The notes beneath the pieces were generated by a model. It was given only the letters and a program-made list of their open reading frames with translations, searched no databases and was not told the origin of the DNA. This document shows, piece by piece, positions 10,701-23,609 of a stretch of DNA of 64,000 nucleotides; within the stretch, counting starts at the first letter, position 1; every line of letters starts with the position of its first letter. Source of the stretch: Strix aluco (lineage: Eukaryota; Chordata; Aves; Strigiformes; Strigidae); assembly GCF_031877795.1 (NCBI RefSeq), contig NC_133943.1, positions 12,517,001 through 12,581,000 on the forward strand, read 5' to 3'. Made by a program: the position numbers and the translations under genes.

Positions 10701-13700
10701 TTGTTGTTCTTGTTAGTGTTTTGAATTAAAGTGATGTTCTTTTTCTTTCCCTAACGAGCCTTTTGCCCCTGACCTTAATGGGTGAGCCACCCCTCCCTAT
10801 CCTTATGTCGATTCCTGAGCCTTTTGATTCATCTTCTCCTTCCCATAGCTGCAGGGGAAGGGGTGAGTGAACAGCTTTGTGGTGCTCAGTTGCCCCCTGG
10901 ACTCAAACCACAACAGTGAGATTTATTCATTTAAAGTGAAATTTACTTATTCAAAGGGAAAGTTGTTTATTAACCTACCACATACAAAGTTACACATATA
11001 TAAAGATTAAACAATGACTTAAACGATTTCAAGATCATATCATTTTTCTGGTATGCACTATCTTTATGAGGAGGCAAGTGAAGCAGTTTATTATAGGACT
11101 CACTGGTAAGAGTGGGCAGGTAGAAGGTGCCTGTGCCATTTCACTAGCTGCACAAACTGCCAGTCTAGTTCAAAGCTATCCGTGCTGCTATGAAATTCAA
11201 TGCTGTCTTTCCTTCTGCTAGGGTAAACTCTCGGAAATCGTGACATGGCTGCAGCAACGTAAAAGCGCTCTAGCTGCTGCCCTAGAAGAGCTTCAGAAAA
11301 GTGAGGATCAGATCAAGGTTGGTACCCAGATCATCACTAAATCAGAGCATCTTTCCTCCACAATTTCCCAGAAATAAGTGGTGGCAACTATACTGTCAGA
11401 AGCAGATGAATAGAAAGAGATATAGCCCAAAGTAGGGAAAACACAGGTGTAAGAAACTGCCAGAAGCCAAGCTTTCTCACAGTCTCCTAGCATAGCTCCA
11501 CAGGAGGAACTAGCTTGGAGACCCCACCATTTATCGTGTTTGCACAGAGCAGGTTGCGGAACTGGCAGACCACAGATTGTACATATCATTATGTATTTTT
11601 AAAGTTTTCTATCCATTAAATAAAGGAAACCCAAATTGAGTCTTCAAGTGGGATTTTCAGCGTCAGTTAATATAGTTCTCACATTGCTAGCTGCATTTTA
11701 TCTGATTCTGTTACTGTATCAGGATTAATTTTCATAACCCTTTGTTTAATCAGATATTCTAAGCAAATGCTTATCATCCACTTCCTTCTAAAGCCAGTGC
11801 GAAGGATAGATACAATCCTAATTAATAAAGAGACACTAAGCTGAAGTGTTGAGTTCCTGAGCCAGTGCACCATGTTCTTATCTGTTTGTTCATTTAGACC
11901 AATACGAAAACAGTGACTTCTCAGCTGCAAAAGCTGTTTGAAGAGATGAAGACAGAGATGATTCAGAAAGAAAAGAAGATCCTGAGTGACATTCAATCCA
12001 ATGAGAAAAAACAACTGGCAGACATTACCAAAGTGAAGAAGGAAATGGAACAGAGGAGAGATGAGTCTGTGCAGCATCTTCAGTCTTTGCAGAAGATGAG
12101 AGAACAACCAGATATTTTCCTCTTCTTCAAAGTAAGCAGTAGTATTCTGCTTTTCTTCATAAATATGCCTATTGCTCAGCCAGCTGCCCTTTCTGGAAAT
12201 CACACTAACGGGTTTTTTTCCTTTTTTTTGGAAATCCTATTTGTAGGAATTTAAACTGGCCACGGACAGGTATGTTCCACCTGAAAACACTTGTTTTCTT
12301 CTTTGAAAAAATATAGTGTTGATAACTGGGATCAGGCCCCACTGCCTGTGCTCCTCTGTCCCAGCACCCTATGCTGCAAAGCTGCTCCCTATTCCAACCA
12401 AGCCAGAGGGCACCATGGTCCACACAATTAACAAGGATGGAGAGATATCTGCCTGCTGTTCCAGTGGTCCCTTTAAGTCTCAGTTTCCTTGGCAGCTACA
12501 CAGTTGCTGGATTCTGATGAAAACCACTGGCTTTTACTAACAGAAAAATGTTTTTATCAGAGATGAAGCCCATAGGGTTCAGTTTACAGCAACATTCTCT
12601 TGGATGCATATTGGTGACACTCCTGCACATAAGTCCCAGTGAACATCCTTTGGCTACAGAGGTAACTGGCTCATTTCCCACAGATTTTTGCTTCTGCTTG
12701 TGGACAAGCTTAATAGCTAGACAGATTTATTATCCATTCTCTTGCAAGTGATACATTTAATTTATAACTTATCACTTCCTAATTGACACCTGGTGGCAGC
12801 TGTAATTCAATAGTGCAAAACCACACCAACAGTAAATTACAGATTTACAAAAGATTTTGCTGCACCACTAAACTCCCCAGCCACATGAAGGGATAGCTCA
12901 AACATCTAGCTGGATTTTAAGATGTCATCTCTGTAACTTGTACAAATTAAAGCTGAGTTTGAACTTGAATTGTAAGGATAACTTTGAATCACCATGTACC
13001 TAAGGGCTGTGCTGGCAGCAGCACAGTCCATTAGTCACAGCTGTGCCGCAAGTCAAAATCTAGCCTGTGGGATCAAAGTCATTTTCCAAAAGCCTGGAAA
13101 CCATTTAGTATGTTTGGCATTTTCTTTCTATCATGACGGCGGCTGTGCTAGAACAGTAGGAGCCTGCCTGCAGCAGGTCAAAGCACTATTCGTACAAGGG
13201 TATTAGCAAAACGCCTCCCCGTTTCTCATTTTCATCATTTGAAAGTTCCCATCCAGGTTTGGTAAGCAAAAGTCATTGCCAAATAAATAACAATATATAA
13301 CAATTGCAACTCACTTAACCTTATCAGAGAGCTGTTCACTTGATACTTCATGTTGCCAAAACACCCTCCTCTTTGTAGAGTCCTTCCTAATGAAGGAGTT
13401 TGTTAACTTTCTAATGCTAAATGGTTTTCCTTGGTGAAATAACTGCCTCGCCCTAGGATGGTGAGTCAGAATTTCAGTGTCAGCAGGATGGATGTGGAGG
13501 TAGTGCAGCTGAATCAGGCCAGGATCGACCACTGGCGACACCTGATGAGGGACTTCATGAGTGACCTGGACTCACTGCTCCAAAACGTCCACGGTGAGTG
13601 ATCTGCCCCCACCTGCTGGCCATGCACCGCTGACCCCAAGGGAAAAACAGCAAGCCATGGGGTTCAGTGACCCGGGCTGATGGCCACCGAACACTGGCTC

Positions 13701-16700
13701 CTTTATACAGGGCGTGTGCATGGCCTTGAGGGGCTGATGAGGATTCAGATGGGAACTTCAGGGTGTTGGAGAGGGGAGGGCAAAGAGGGCAGAAAGGCAG
13801 TTTTTGGGGATAACAAGGAAGAGGTCTGCTCCTAACCAGCATAAGGCCAGCTTCTCCCCTGTCTGATGTGGTTTTCTGCTCCCCCCTACCTCCTGAGTCT
13901 TTGGGTGCCCAATCATACTTTTGAGAAACGTTTTCTTCATTTGCCCACCCCTATCCCCACCTAGTTTATCCCCAACCATGAGATCCAGGGGCACAGTACA
14001 AAATCCCAAACTTGAATGCATTGCCAGCTTTGTAAAACGTTCTTCTCCATCTTTCTTAGGTGAACTCACCAACCAAATTAAGAGGAACAGGTAAATACTT
14101 GTCTTTACTTATAAAATGTTCCCTGCAAATTTCATAGAATCATAGAATCATGGAGTGGTTTGGATTGGAAGGGACCCTGAAGACCATCTAGTTCCACCCC
14201 CCTGCCATGGGCAGGGACACCTTCCACTAGCCCAGGTTGCTCACAGCCCCGTCCAACCTGGCCTTGAACCCTTCCAGGGAGGGGGCAGCCACAGCTTCTC
14301 TGGGCAACTTGTGCCAGTGTCTCGCCACCTCACAGGGAAGAATTTCTTCCTTATATCTAATCTAAATCTGCCCTCTTTCAGTTTAAAACCGTTACCCCTC
14401 ATCCTATCCCTACACTCCCTGATCAAGAGTCCCTCCCCAGCTTTCCTGTAGCCCCTTTAAGTACTGGAAGCTGTTATAAGGTCTCCCCGGAGCTTTCTCT
14501 TCTCCAGGCTGAACAACCCCAACTCTCTCAGCCTGTCCTCACAGGGGAGGTGCTCCAGTCCCTGATCATCCTTGTGGCCTCCTCTGGACCTGCTTGAGCA
14601 GGTCGGTATCCTTCTTGTGCTGGTGCCCCAGAGCTGGACACAGCACTGCAGGGGGGGTCTCATGAGAGCAGAGTAGAGGGGGAGAATCCCCTCCCTCGAC
14701 CTGCTGGCCACACTGCTCTTGATGCAGCCCAGGACATGGTTGGCTTTCTGGGCTGTGAGTGCACATTGCTGGCTCATAGTCAGTTTTCCATCCCCTAATA
14801 CCCTCAAGTCCTTCTCTGCAGGACTGCTCTCAATCCATTCATCGCCCAGCCTGGATTTGTGCTTGGGATTGCCCCGACCCATGTGCAGGACCTTGCACTT
14901 GGCCTTGTTGAACTTCATGAGATTTGCACAGGCCCACCTCTCCAGCCTGTCCAGGTCCCTCTGGATGGCACATCCCTTCCCTCCAGTGTGTCAACCGCAC
15001 CACACAGCTTGGTGTTGTCAGCAAACTTGCTGAGGGTGCACTCAATCCCACTGTCCATGTCGCCAACAAAGATGTTAAACAGCGCTGGTCCCAACACTGA
15101 CCCATGAGGACGTTACTTGTCACCCCCCTCCACTTGGACATTGAGCCGTTGACCGCAACTCTTTGAGTGAGACCATCCAGCCAATTCCTTATCCAGTGAG
15201 TGGTCCATCCATCAAACACATGTCTCATCAATTTAGAGACAAGGACGTCATGTGGAACAATGTCAAATGATTTGCACAAGTCCAGGTAGATGACTTCATC
15301 TGCTCTTCCTTTATCCACCAATTCTCCAACCCTGTTGTAGAAGGCCACCAAATTTGTCAGGCACGATTTGCCCTTAGTGAAGCCACATTGGCTGTCACCA
15401 ATCACCTCCTTATTTTCCAGGTGCTCTAGCATACTTTCCAGAAGGATCCACTCCATGATCTTGCTGGTCACAGAGGTGAGACTGACTGGCCTGTAGATCC
15501 CTCAGTCTTCCTTTTTTTCCCTTTATAAAAATGGAGGTTATGTTTCTCCTTTTCCAGTCAGCAGGAACTTCACCAGACTGCCACAACTTCTCAAATATGA
15601 TGGATAGTGGCTTAGCCACTTCATCCACCAGTTCCCTTGGGACCCACAGATGCATCTCATCAGGTCCCATAGACTGGTGCACCTTCAAGTTCCTTAGATG
15701 TTTTTGAACCTGACCTTCTCCTACAGTGGGCAGTTCTTCATCCTCCCAGACCCTGCCTTTGCCTTCTACATCTTGGGTGGTGTGGCTGGAGCTCTTGCTG
15801 GTGAAGACTGAGGCAAAAAAGTCATTGAGTACCTCAGCCTTCTCCATGTCCTGGGTAGCCAGGTCTCCCACTTCCTTCCAGAGAGGGCTCACATTTTCCC
15901 TAGTCTTTCTCTTGTCACTGACATGCCTATAGAAGCTTTTCTTGTTGCCCACTATGTCCCTGGCCAAATTTAATTCTACCAGGGCTTTTGCCATCCTAAC
16001 CTGATCCCTGGTTGTTCGGACAGTTTCTCTGTATTCTTCTCAGGCTACCTGTCCTTGCTTCCACCTTCTGTAGGCTTCCTTTTTGTGTCTGAGCTTGTCC
16101 AGGAGCTCCTTGTTCATCCACGCAGGCCTCCTGCCTTTTTTACCTGAATTCCTCTTTGTCAGGATGCATCACTACTGAGCTTGGAGGAGGTGATCATTGA
16201 CTATTAACCAGCTTTCTTAGGCCCCTCTTCCCTCCAGGACTTTATCTCATGCTTCCCTACCAAGCAGATCCCTGAAGAGGCTGAAGTCTGCTCTGCTGAA
16301 GTCCAGGGTAGTGAGCTTGATGTGCACCCTCTTTGCTGCCCTAAGGATCTTCAACTCCACCATTTCATGGTCACTGCAGCCAAGGCTGCCCTGGAGCTTC
16401 ACATTCCTCACCAGCCCCTCCTTGTTGGTGAGAACAAGGTCCAGCATAGCACCTCTCCTCATTGGGTCCTCCATCACTTGGAGGAGGAAGTTATCATCAA
16501 TGCATTCCAGGAACCGGCTGGATTCTCTCCAGCAGTTGTTCTTTTAAGGACCATGTGTCCTGTGCTCCTCTGCTTTGGTCTCAAGGAGAGCCAAGCAGAG
16601 TCTAGAAGGCTGTCCTTCATCTCAAAAGAGGGGGTCAGATCTATTCACGTCTCTTATTTTGTTATTAAAAAGATGTAGTTTATGTTTTATGAGACACTAA

Positions 16701-17995
16701 CATTCAATACTTTCTTTACAGTGGGGCTTCCAATACTGGTACCGCTTCAAACTGTAAGTGTTTAGAAATACTAGCTATTCCTCAGGACTCTGGCCTGGGG
16801 CTGTGAATCTTGCAGAGAAAATCTGTCACCTAAAAATGTGAACAGCATTTTGTTACATGCATCTCCTCTCCTTGCCAGAGGTGAGACCAGCAGGACTGCA
16901 GCCTCAGGGTGCAGTTCTCAAGATCTGCAGTGAGCAGAAATCTCTGGGAACTCACCAGAGAAATCAATTATCTTCAGCCTGAGAGAGCGACTGGGTTTGC
17001 TTCAGTACTCAGTAAAAATCTGAGCCTGCTCTGAGGAAAGCCTGTGGAGGGCTTCCCACCAGCTGAACTGGAGCTGCCTGAAAGGATTCACAGACAAATC
17101 CAAATGCTACAGGAGATATTAAATCTGTAAACATTATTTCTCTTCAGATATCACCAGTCCAATGCTCAAATAGATTTCTGCTGGGTACAGAGGTGCATCT
17201 TTTCTACAGGCTTTTTTGAGGAAAACTTATACAGAAGTTATTTGAAAGATTTTTTTATGGTTTCTAATTGCTACAACTTAGTTTACAAACAAGTTTTTCT
17301 TAATTCATAAATTCAAAATAAAATCCTACTTTCTTCACCACTTTTTAATTTTTGGAGGGGACAAATTCTTCTGACAAGCATTTCTTAGGGACAGGTTAAT
17401 GGTAAAATTTTGCTTTGGAAGGGATATGTTTGAGAACAGCTGTTCGGTGCGGGGATTGAGGATAATGTAGTCTTGCCCTAAATGCAAACATATTTGTTTT
17501 ACCAGACACATTTGCAAAACCAGAAGAAATCTTCTCTTCTTATAATGTATGGAGACCACAAAAGGCATGGGGTGCAGGTAAGTGATTAAATGGAGTTTTA
17601 ATTACACAACACAGCTTAATACAGTTGCTTTCATTTAACATAATGCCAGCCTCAAATCTAGAGGTCCATTTTTAAATCAGTGTACATGGCATTTATTTGT
17701 CTTGTGAGCTCAGACTTCTACAGACACATTAATGTCTGTGTTCCATACAGAACCAGACAGTTACTCAAAACAGGGGAGGGTGAAGAAATAATTTTTCTGA
17801 GGCAATGCAAAACTGTACTTGGAAGCAACTTGTCAAATATGTTAATAGCATAGCAATAAAATATTACTTTATTATTACAGTAAGCAAAGCTTTTCCATCT
17901 TGTGTATTCCTACAGCACAAAACCAACCGAAAGGATCACGCCCTTCAAGTGGCAGATGTGAACAAAATCTATGGTCCTCATTTGCCCAGAACTAA
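7702..17995 (+). CDS. TRIM-B: SPRY-less RING/B-box/coiled-coil protein, tandem paralogue of TRIM-A, nine coding exons
   Basis: Proposed exons: 7702-8322, 11222-11317, 11898-12131, 12247-12269, 13457-13593, 14060-14090, 16722-16753, 17506-17577 and 17916-17995. They join in frame to 1326 nt (441 aa and stop). Exons 2-4 have exactly the same lengths as in TRIM-A (96, 234, 23 nt). RING ligands are C20, C23, C35, H37, C40, C43, C60 and C63, and two B-boxes follow in exon 1. Exons 2-3 form the coiled coil, and exon 5 adds a helical linker ([18 protein letters not shown]). Exons 6-8 are small linkers and exon 9 ends after a short Ser/Pro/Gln-rich tail. No SPRY motif (WEV or LDYE) is found downstream up to 23.6 kb. 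Exons 1-5 are secure. Exons 6-9 rest on splice sites and frame only: a different junction into exon 9 would give a basic 60-residue tail ending at 18095. A 975-bp solo LTR lies in intron 1 and a CR1 in intron 6. Confidence 0.75.
9941..10915 (+). mobile_element. solo LTR, class III (ERVL-like) avian endogenous retrovirus, in TRIM-B intron 1
   Basis: This 975-bp element starts TGTGCAGGGTTTGTGTGG and ends CAAACCACAACA, with a perfect 5-bp duplication GTGAG at 9936-9940 and 10916-10920. A 5-bp duplication fits ERVL-type integration. A TATA-like segment (gtatttaag, about 10110) precedes a long GA-rich middle part, and an ATTAAA lies at 10725-10730. The text matches, from memory, a family of long LTRs abundant in birds. 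No gag-pol body is present, so it is a recombined solo LTR. Open frames inside it are incidental. It lies in sense orientation in an intron. Confidence 0.88.
14132..16630 (-). mobile_element. CR1 LINE, 5'-truncated, about 2.5 kb, antisense in TRIM-B intron 6
   Basis: Read on the minus strand, this is a chicken-repeat-1 retrotransposon. Its 3' end is at 14132 with the characteristic ATTCTATG repeats. Before that come the typical 3'UTR and the reverse transcriptase of ORF2 (about 14460-16000). The recognisable maturase-like block '[15 protein letters not shown]', the '[15 protein letters not shown]' block and the '[16 protein letters not shown]'-like region lie in three overlapping frames, so at least two frameshifts have occurred. 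The C-terminal part of the endonuclease is at about 16247-16560. The element fades out near 16550-16650, i.e. it is 5'-truncated. CR1 does not make clear target duplications and none was seen. It does not disturb the flanking TRIM-B exons at 14060-14090 and 16722-16753. Confidence 0.93.
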
Positions 17996-18298
17996 GGGAG
18001 AGATGAAAAAACAGAAGTCAGAACTGAGATGGAAAGAAAAAATTAAATATTGTCAAAAATGTCCTCTAATAATGGGGACTTGCCAAGTGTCTTGAGCTCC
18101 CCTGTGTACCTGCTATTAAAAGCAATTCTGTAACATATGCAAATTTAGAAAAGAAGTGCTAAGAATTAACATGAACATAAGAAAATCTCCAACTGCTGCT
18201 GGCTTCCAAACTGCGGACTATATCATCTCATGGTACTAATGATACTTGTGTACTATTAATTGTGGTGACTGTGTTGTTATTATGTGGTTAGATAACCA

Positions 18299-18304
18299 AA
18301 TAAA
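18299..18304 (+). terminator. polyadenylation signal candidate of TRIM-B (AATAAA)
   Basis: AATAAA about 300 bp after the proposed TRIM-B stop. A second candidate occurs near 18849. Which one is used, if the terminal exon is right, cannot be decided from sequence. Confidence 0.4.
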
Positions 18305-21300
18305 TGGCTATAGATACAGATAAGCAAGGCTATCTGATTTCATACCATCACCAGGAATCAATTGTGGAGAGCATTGTGGATGGCTGCAGTAGAAAGCTGT
18401 TCAGGACCATGCCACAGATTTGTATTATCACATTAAACACAAGTCATCTTTGTAGCAAAGAATTAATTATCTTTGTATGAAACCATCTTAGTCAGCCTCT
18501 AAGGCACTTTTTAACACTTCTCCTACGGAGCACTCAGACCCATGCAAAATACCACAGTCAGCAGTGTACGAAGCTGTTTTACCAGCCACATCTCCATGTG
18601 TACAGATGTTCTTTCCTGATCAAGCACATGCTGTGCTTTCCAGATGTAGCCCTTATTGCACATGTCAACCCCACAAAGGGATTTCATGGGCACTGCCAGG
18701 CAGATAGGCTCACTCTTTGTTGCTCTAGGCTGCTCTGTGCCTAGCTGTGGTTCAGATCCAACACGGAGGTTCACAACCTGGGTGTTTCTTCTCAAAATGA
18801 TAAAAATATTCTATTGCAAACCAGGATTGCCAATGGAACATTTTTAAAAAATAAAGGCTAAAGTTCTGAATGCTTAGATATAAATTAGGATTCATGGCTA
18901 CAACTCTATGTCACTTGTGATAATCGACATATACCTAATTGCAGGGATTAAAAATAAACTCAGCAAAATTTATCTCAGACTTAGAGTAAAGTCTCCCTTC
19001 ATGGTTTAAACGGACTCACCAAGCTGTAACGGATCCTCAGTCCTTGCACTGCTGCACACATCAATTGTCAGCATAACGTGGCCAAATTTTGGGAGCTCAG
19101 CAGTAGCTCAAGGTGACTTTACAAATATTCCGACTGCTCGAAGCCAGCGAGACATAAAGGACAGCTGCTCTTAACCACTCAGATGAGGCAAAAGAAATGA
19201 GCCTGTCCTTCGGCACTTCTATTACCTGGACTTCTCTGGCTGTGAGGTGGTTATTGCTTTCACCCCAGGTGAGGGAGCCATGACCAGCCAATGCAGTTCA
19301 GTGCTGCTGCTGCAGACAGCGAGTTACTGCACTGCTGCAAATCACTACAGAGAGTGAGAGATTTACCCAAGCATGGTATTTTAAGTCACTCCCTCATCCC
19401 ATCTCACAGCGCATCCTATGTTGACTATGCTTAGGAGATGTCAGCACCTCTATAGCCCCTTCTGAAATACCAGTTTATCATTTTCTCAGTGAAAGCTGCA
19501 TCATGAATGTACTCCCGTGCCTCCAGCCACAGGCTGCTGTGGGAGAACCAGAGGATGGCTCTACCCCTTGCTAGCAGAGGGAAAGGGCAACTGGCAGCAG
19601 GGTGCTGAGCAATTCCAGTACTCCCAGGCAGCTGCCCTCACCAGCATGTTTCTGGATATATGGCTACCCCCTTTTCTGCAATCACTTCTCATTTTTTAAC
19701 ACCATTTCTGACAGTCTGGGAGAAGCCGTGATGACATTTTCTTTCCCCAGCGAGGACAAGGTACTGACTTTACCTTTCCTCCAATGCCAGCCATCAGCTC
19801 CCTGAATCTCCGAGCCCTGGGCAGAAATGTCTGTGACCTGTTTAGAAAAGGGTCCTCCCAGAAACCTTCACTGCAGATGACCATCCAGTTCTCACGAACA
19901 GAGTCACATTCACAGGAGGCTTTCAGAAGGACTGGGAGCAGTCAGGAAGGGAGTGTCTGCAGGCTGTTCGTGCTTTAAGGAAGAGCTTGTGCAGCCCTCA
20001 CTAGGCAGGTGCAACGCTGCCTTTGAAGCATCAATCACAGATTATACAGTATTGGACTAAGATTGAAGTACTTAGCATAACTAAAACCCAGGACCAGTGG
20101 GACTTACTGACCAAAACTAAGACAATAATTGCCTGAATGGAACTTGCCTAACATCTAATTCAGAGGGAAAAGTGCACGTAGCTCTTCACTACTAGGCTTA
20201 TCAGACTCAGATCTGGGGCTGATATAAACACTTGCCAAAGTGGAGCAAAAGAAGGTGACTCTATTGTAGGCAAAATTAATGTGATTCAGGAGATAAGGAG
20301 ATAAGTGCTGCTATATGGCAAAAGCAAAGGTTTTCATTTCAAGTAGACTGGAAAAAATATATTTTTTAATACTGCTGCATATTCACAAAGCTTTTGGATG
20401 AAAATTAATATCTAGGAAGGTAGATGTTCTAAGATACTAAGCTGATGGTGCAGTTTATTGCCCCCCATACATTTGCCTGCTGTAGTATTAGTGAAGATAG
20501 ACTCCTCTGAATTTGAGACTTGTCATATTTTTAATATTCCATGCATTAGCCTTGAGGAAGCAAAGAGAGGTGAAAGACTAGATGAAAGCAATGTAAGAAA
20601 ATACACTGGAGTCCAGCAATTATTTAACTAAGCCTTCTAACCCACAACACTGAAAATTCTAACATGTAATTAGCGTTTGACTCTAGGAGACAACAGTGGA
20701 CCATGGCATATGGCGTAGCAATTCTGCACAGGTATTTGTGCAGAACACCCATTCTTGATAGCAGTATAATTGTGAGATACATAGTCCTGAGATATGGACA
20801 GAGCTTATTTCTTTTTGATATCTTCATGGTTTAAGTATTTTGATTACCTAAGGACTGTGATTCATTGCATCTTTCATTATTTATTATGATCTTTTCCCTC
20901 CACCCACTTCATTTTTACTTGGCATTTATCTCATCTTTGATGGAAACCTTTAGAGGGGAGGAGAGTGGATTTTATGGCTCTTTTTTAGCTTTTGCCAAAC
21001 ATTGCGTGATGTGGCTGAATTTATAATGAAATGCATAAATAAAATGCATTTCAAACGCTAGGACAGGCCTCTTTCTGTTACTTACTCTGATAGGTTTTCT
21101 AAGTAAGCCAGACACGCCACATCTAAGCCTTTATGTGTCTGACACTAGAGCCTTCTAAGACCAGCAGGTTAGACACCAAACCCCAGGGGTACTGCTTTGA
21201 TTTTGAAACACTGGACACTGCAGGAAGTCTTGAGGAAGCTTATCCTAAGGCTCCTGATTGCTCCCCCCAAAGGCTCAAGTTTAAGAAGCTCAGCGTAGCT

Positions 21301-23590
21301 TAATGTTACTTCTGTTTTGTCCCTATTTCCTGACTATTAACATTTGCCTGGCTGACCAGACAAACTGCCCGCATGGGGAGGCAGGTTTGCATGAGCTCTG
21401 ATATACAGATAGAGCTCACTTTCTGGGCAGCAAGCTAGGCAGTTCCCACCTTCTCCATCTCCAAACTTCATGCAACTTTTTGAAAATGCAGGCCCAGATC
21501 TCAGTGAATGGCAAGTTGTACATGGAAGGAAGGACAAGGAGATAAAATAACACATTTTTAGCTGCTTTCACTATAGCTCACCTGTCCTACCAGGGGGCTG
21601 TAGAGCCGGTGAGACCAAGGCAGTGGGCAGGGAGGTAGTAGGAGAACACTACCAGAAGCAGGAGGCTCCTTACACAAGGCTGGGGTCCAGGCAGCATAAA
21701 CCAGCCAAGAGCTGGGGGAAATCAGAGCTGGAAGCTTGGAGAGGACTGAGAACCTGGGACTCACAGGGTTTTTATTGAAGGGCAGAGAGGGGCAATAAGG
21801 CTGTCCTGTGCAGCCCGTAGAGCTCTTTGCCAGGGGGACCAGAGCACAGCGGGGCTGTATGAGAGTTGCTGGGCAAGAGGCAAGGCAGGAGGCCTTCCTC
21901 TGCTGCGGTGTGCAGGGCTGCCCAGGAGTATGTGCCTGGTGGAACAAAATGGGGCATTTTTCAAGATTATTTTGTAGTCTGAGAAACTGGTCTCTGGAGA
22001 TTTGATATTATAAAGATGATGGGGCAATCTGGAGAACCAGAGGCAGCGGGTTTGACAGGCAGACTGAGTGGGATGGGCAGATGGCACATGCTACTGTTTG
22101 TGTGTTAGCAAACCCCAGCTCATCATTCCTTGGCAGGAGATTCTGGAGCGTGAGGAGCCCAGAGGCACATTTCTCCAAGGCCAAAGGTTCCCTTAGCACA
22201 GAAATACATTAATCATAAAACTTAATATACCTTGAAAAGCAGAAAGCAGTTGGAAGTGAAATGATTTACTTATCTTAAATATTTACTTGCATTTTTTCCC
22301 CCACTTTTTAGAAAATCAGTGTACCGTAAAAAGATAATAATAGTAGTGATTCAGAAAAAAATTAATGCTTGGGAATTTTTTTAATATCATGTTCTTTATA
22401 TGTGCTCCAAGAAGATATAATCTCCCTGTTTCTTCCATGAAGACATGATGTATTTGATGATCCAAGTTATTCCACAGACAACTTGGATCAAGACTTCCTT
22501 AAGATCAAGATCAAGACAACTTCCTCAAGAACAATGAAAATGCTATAAAATGCCTGTTGCTTGGTTTTGTGGTTTCTGATTAGGTTTCTGCAGAGTCCCT
22601 ACACAAAGGGCTCCTCTTAAATGCCTTTGTCATGGATCTCACTCCTCACAAGGATTGGCTCTGATAGTCTTGGAGTTACCATGAACAAACTCCTGTGGAA
22701 GTCCCTAAGAGGATTGGGAACTCAGAGCCACTGATGCTTTTGATGGTGGGTAGCCAGAGGAAAGGGAGGGAGCTCCTTTATTTCCTTTGCAACTTGCCTG
22801 TTCTAGTTACCATGACATCTAGTTAAACCCTGGTGGAGAGGGTAAATGTTTAGTATTGGAAATATTCTGTATTTCTAGAGCAAGATTTATAGCATTTGCC
22901 TAACACCAAAAGACATGAGCATGGATTCTGCAGGCTTGAAGTTGATCCCACTTTCTCTGTCCGTGTATTGATGGGCTTTTGGGTGGCTCGAGGTTCCACC
23001 TGAACTGCAGGTATTAGGCAATGTTCGATTTCAGACAATGTCTGCTTTTCTGTGCAAATGGCGAAGAAAAGGCTGGGTATGGCCCCTCTGACCTTGAACC
23101 TCCAGCCCAAGAGATATAAAAAGATATACCAGGGATAAAAAAATGTCGTATTTCAATACCGACATTGTCAAAGAACCTGTGGCCTTCCGAGTTGGAAGTA
23201 CCTCCCAGACAGATGTGGACACCTGGGCAAACACCACTGCGGGATTTTAAATGACCTTTTTTTATGAATACTAGTGGTACCACAAAGCAAAATGAGGCCA
23301 TTTTGTGTGTTGGAAGTAACTGTTAAGTTTCCCTATCTGTGACAGCCACATAAAGTTTAAGGTCACTTTACCTCAAGTTACCAACACATAATTAATCTTT
23401 CAGCTTAAAAGCGTGAGTGTGACTTAATTAACTGAAACGTGGATTCTTCATTAGACTTCCCCTGGTTTGTTTTTCGTTTCAGGGTGGTTGTTTTGCTGGG
23501 GTAACGAGCAGAATTAGTGACCCACACTCTGCACCAGGCTTTTTCAGGCCGCTCCTAATTCAGAGCACACTTGGAAATAACTAGAAAGCA
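18305..23590. other. intergenic, no gene recognised
   Basis: About 5.3 kb of AT-rich unique-looking DNA between TRIM-B and the CpG island. Open frames are short and have no domain. I looked here for a SPRY exon for TRIM-B and saw none. A short inverted match (tccaagtt/aacttgga, about 22462-22489) is too small to call. Confidence 0.5.
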
Positions 23591-23609
23591 AAAACTGAAG
23601 TCTTAGGGC

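Noticed and set aside
22462-22489. Inverted repeat tccaagtt/aacttgga as a structured RNA
   Set aside because: Arms of only eight bases with no further support.
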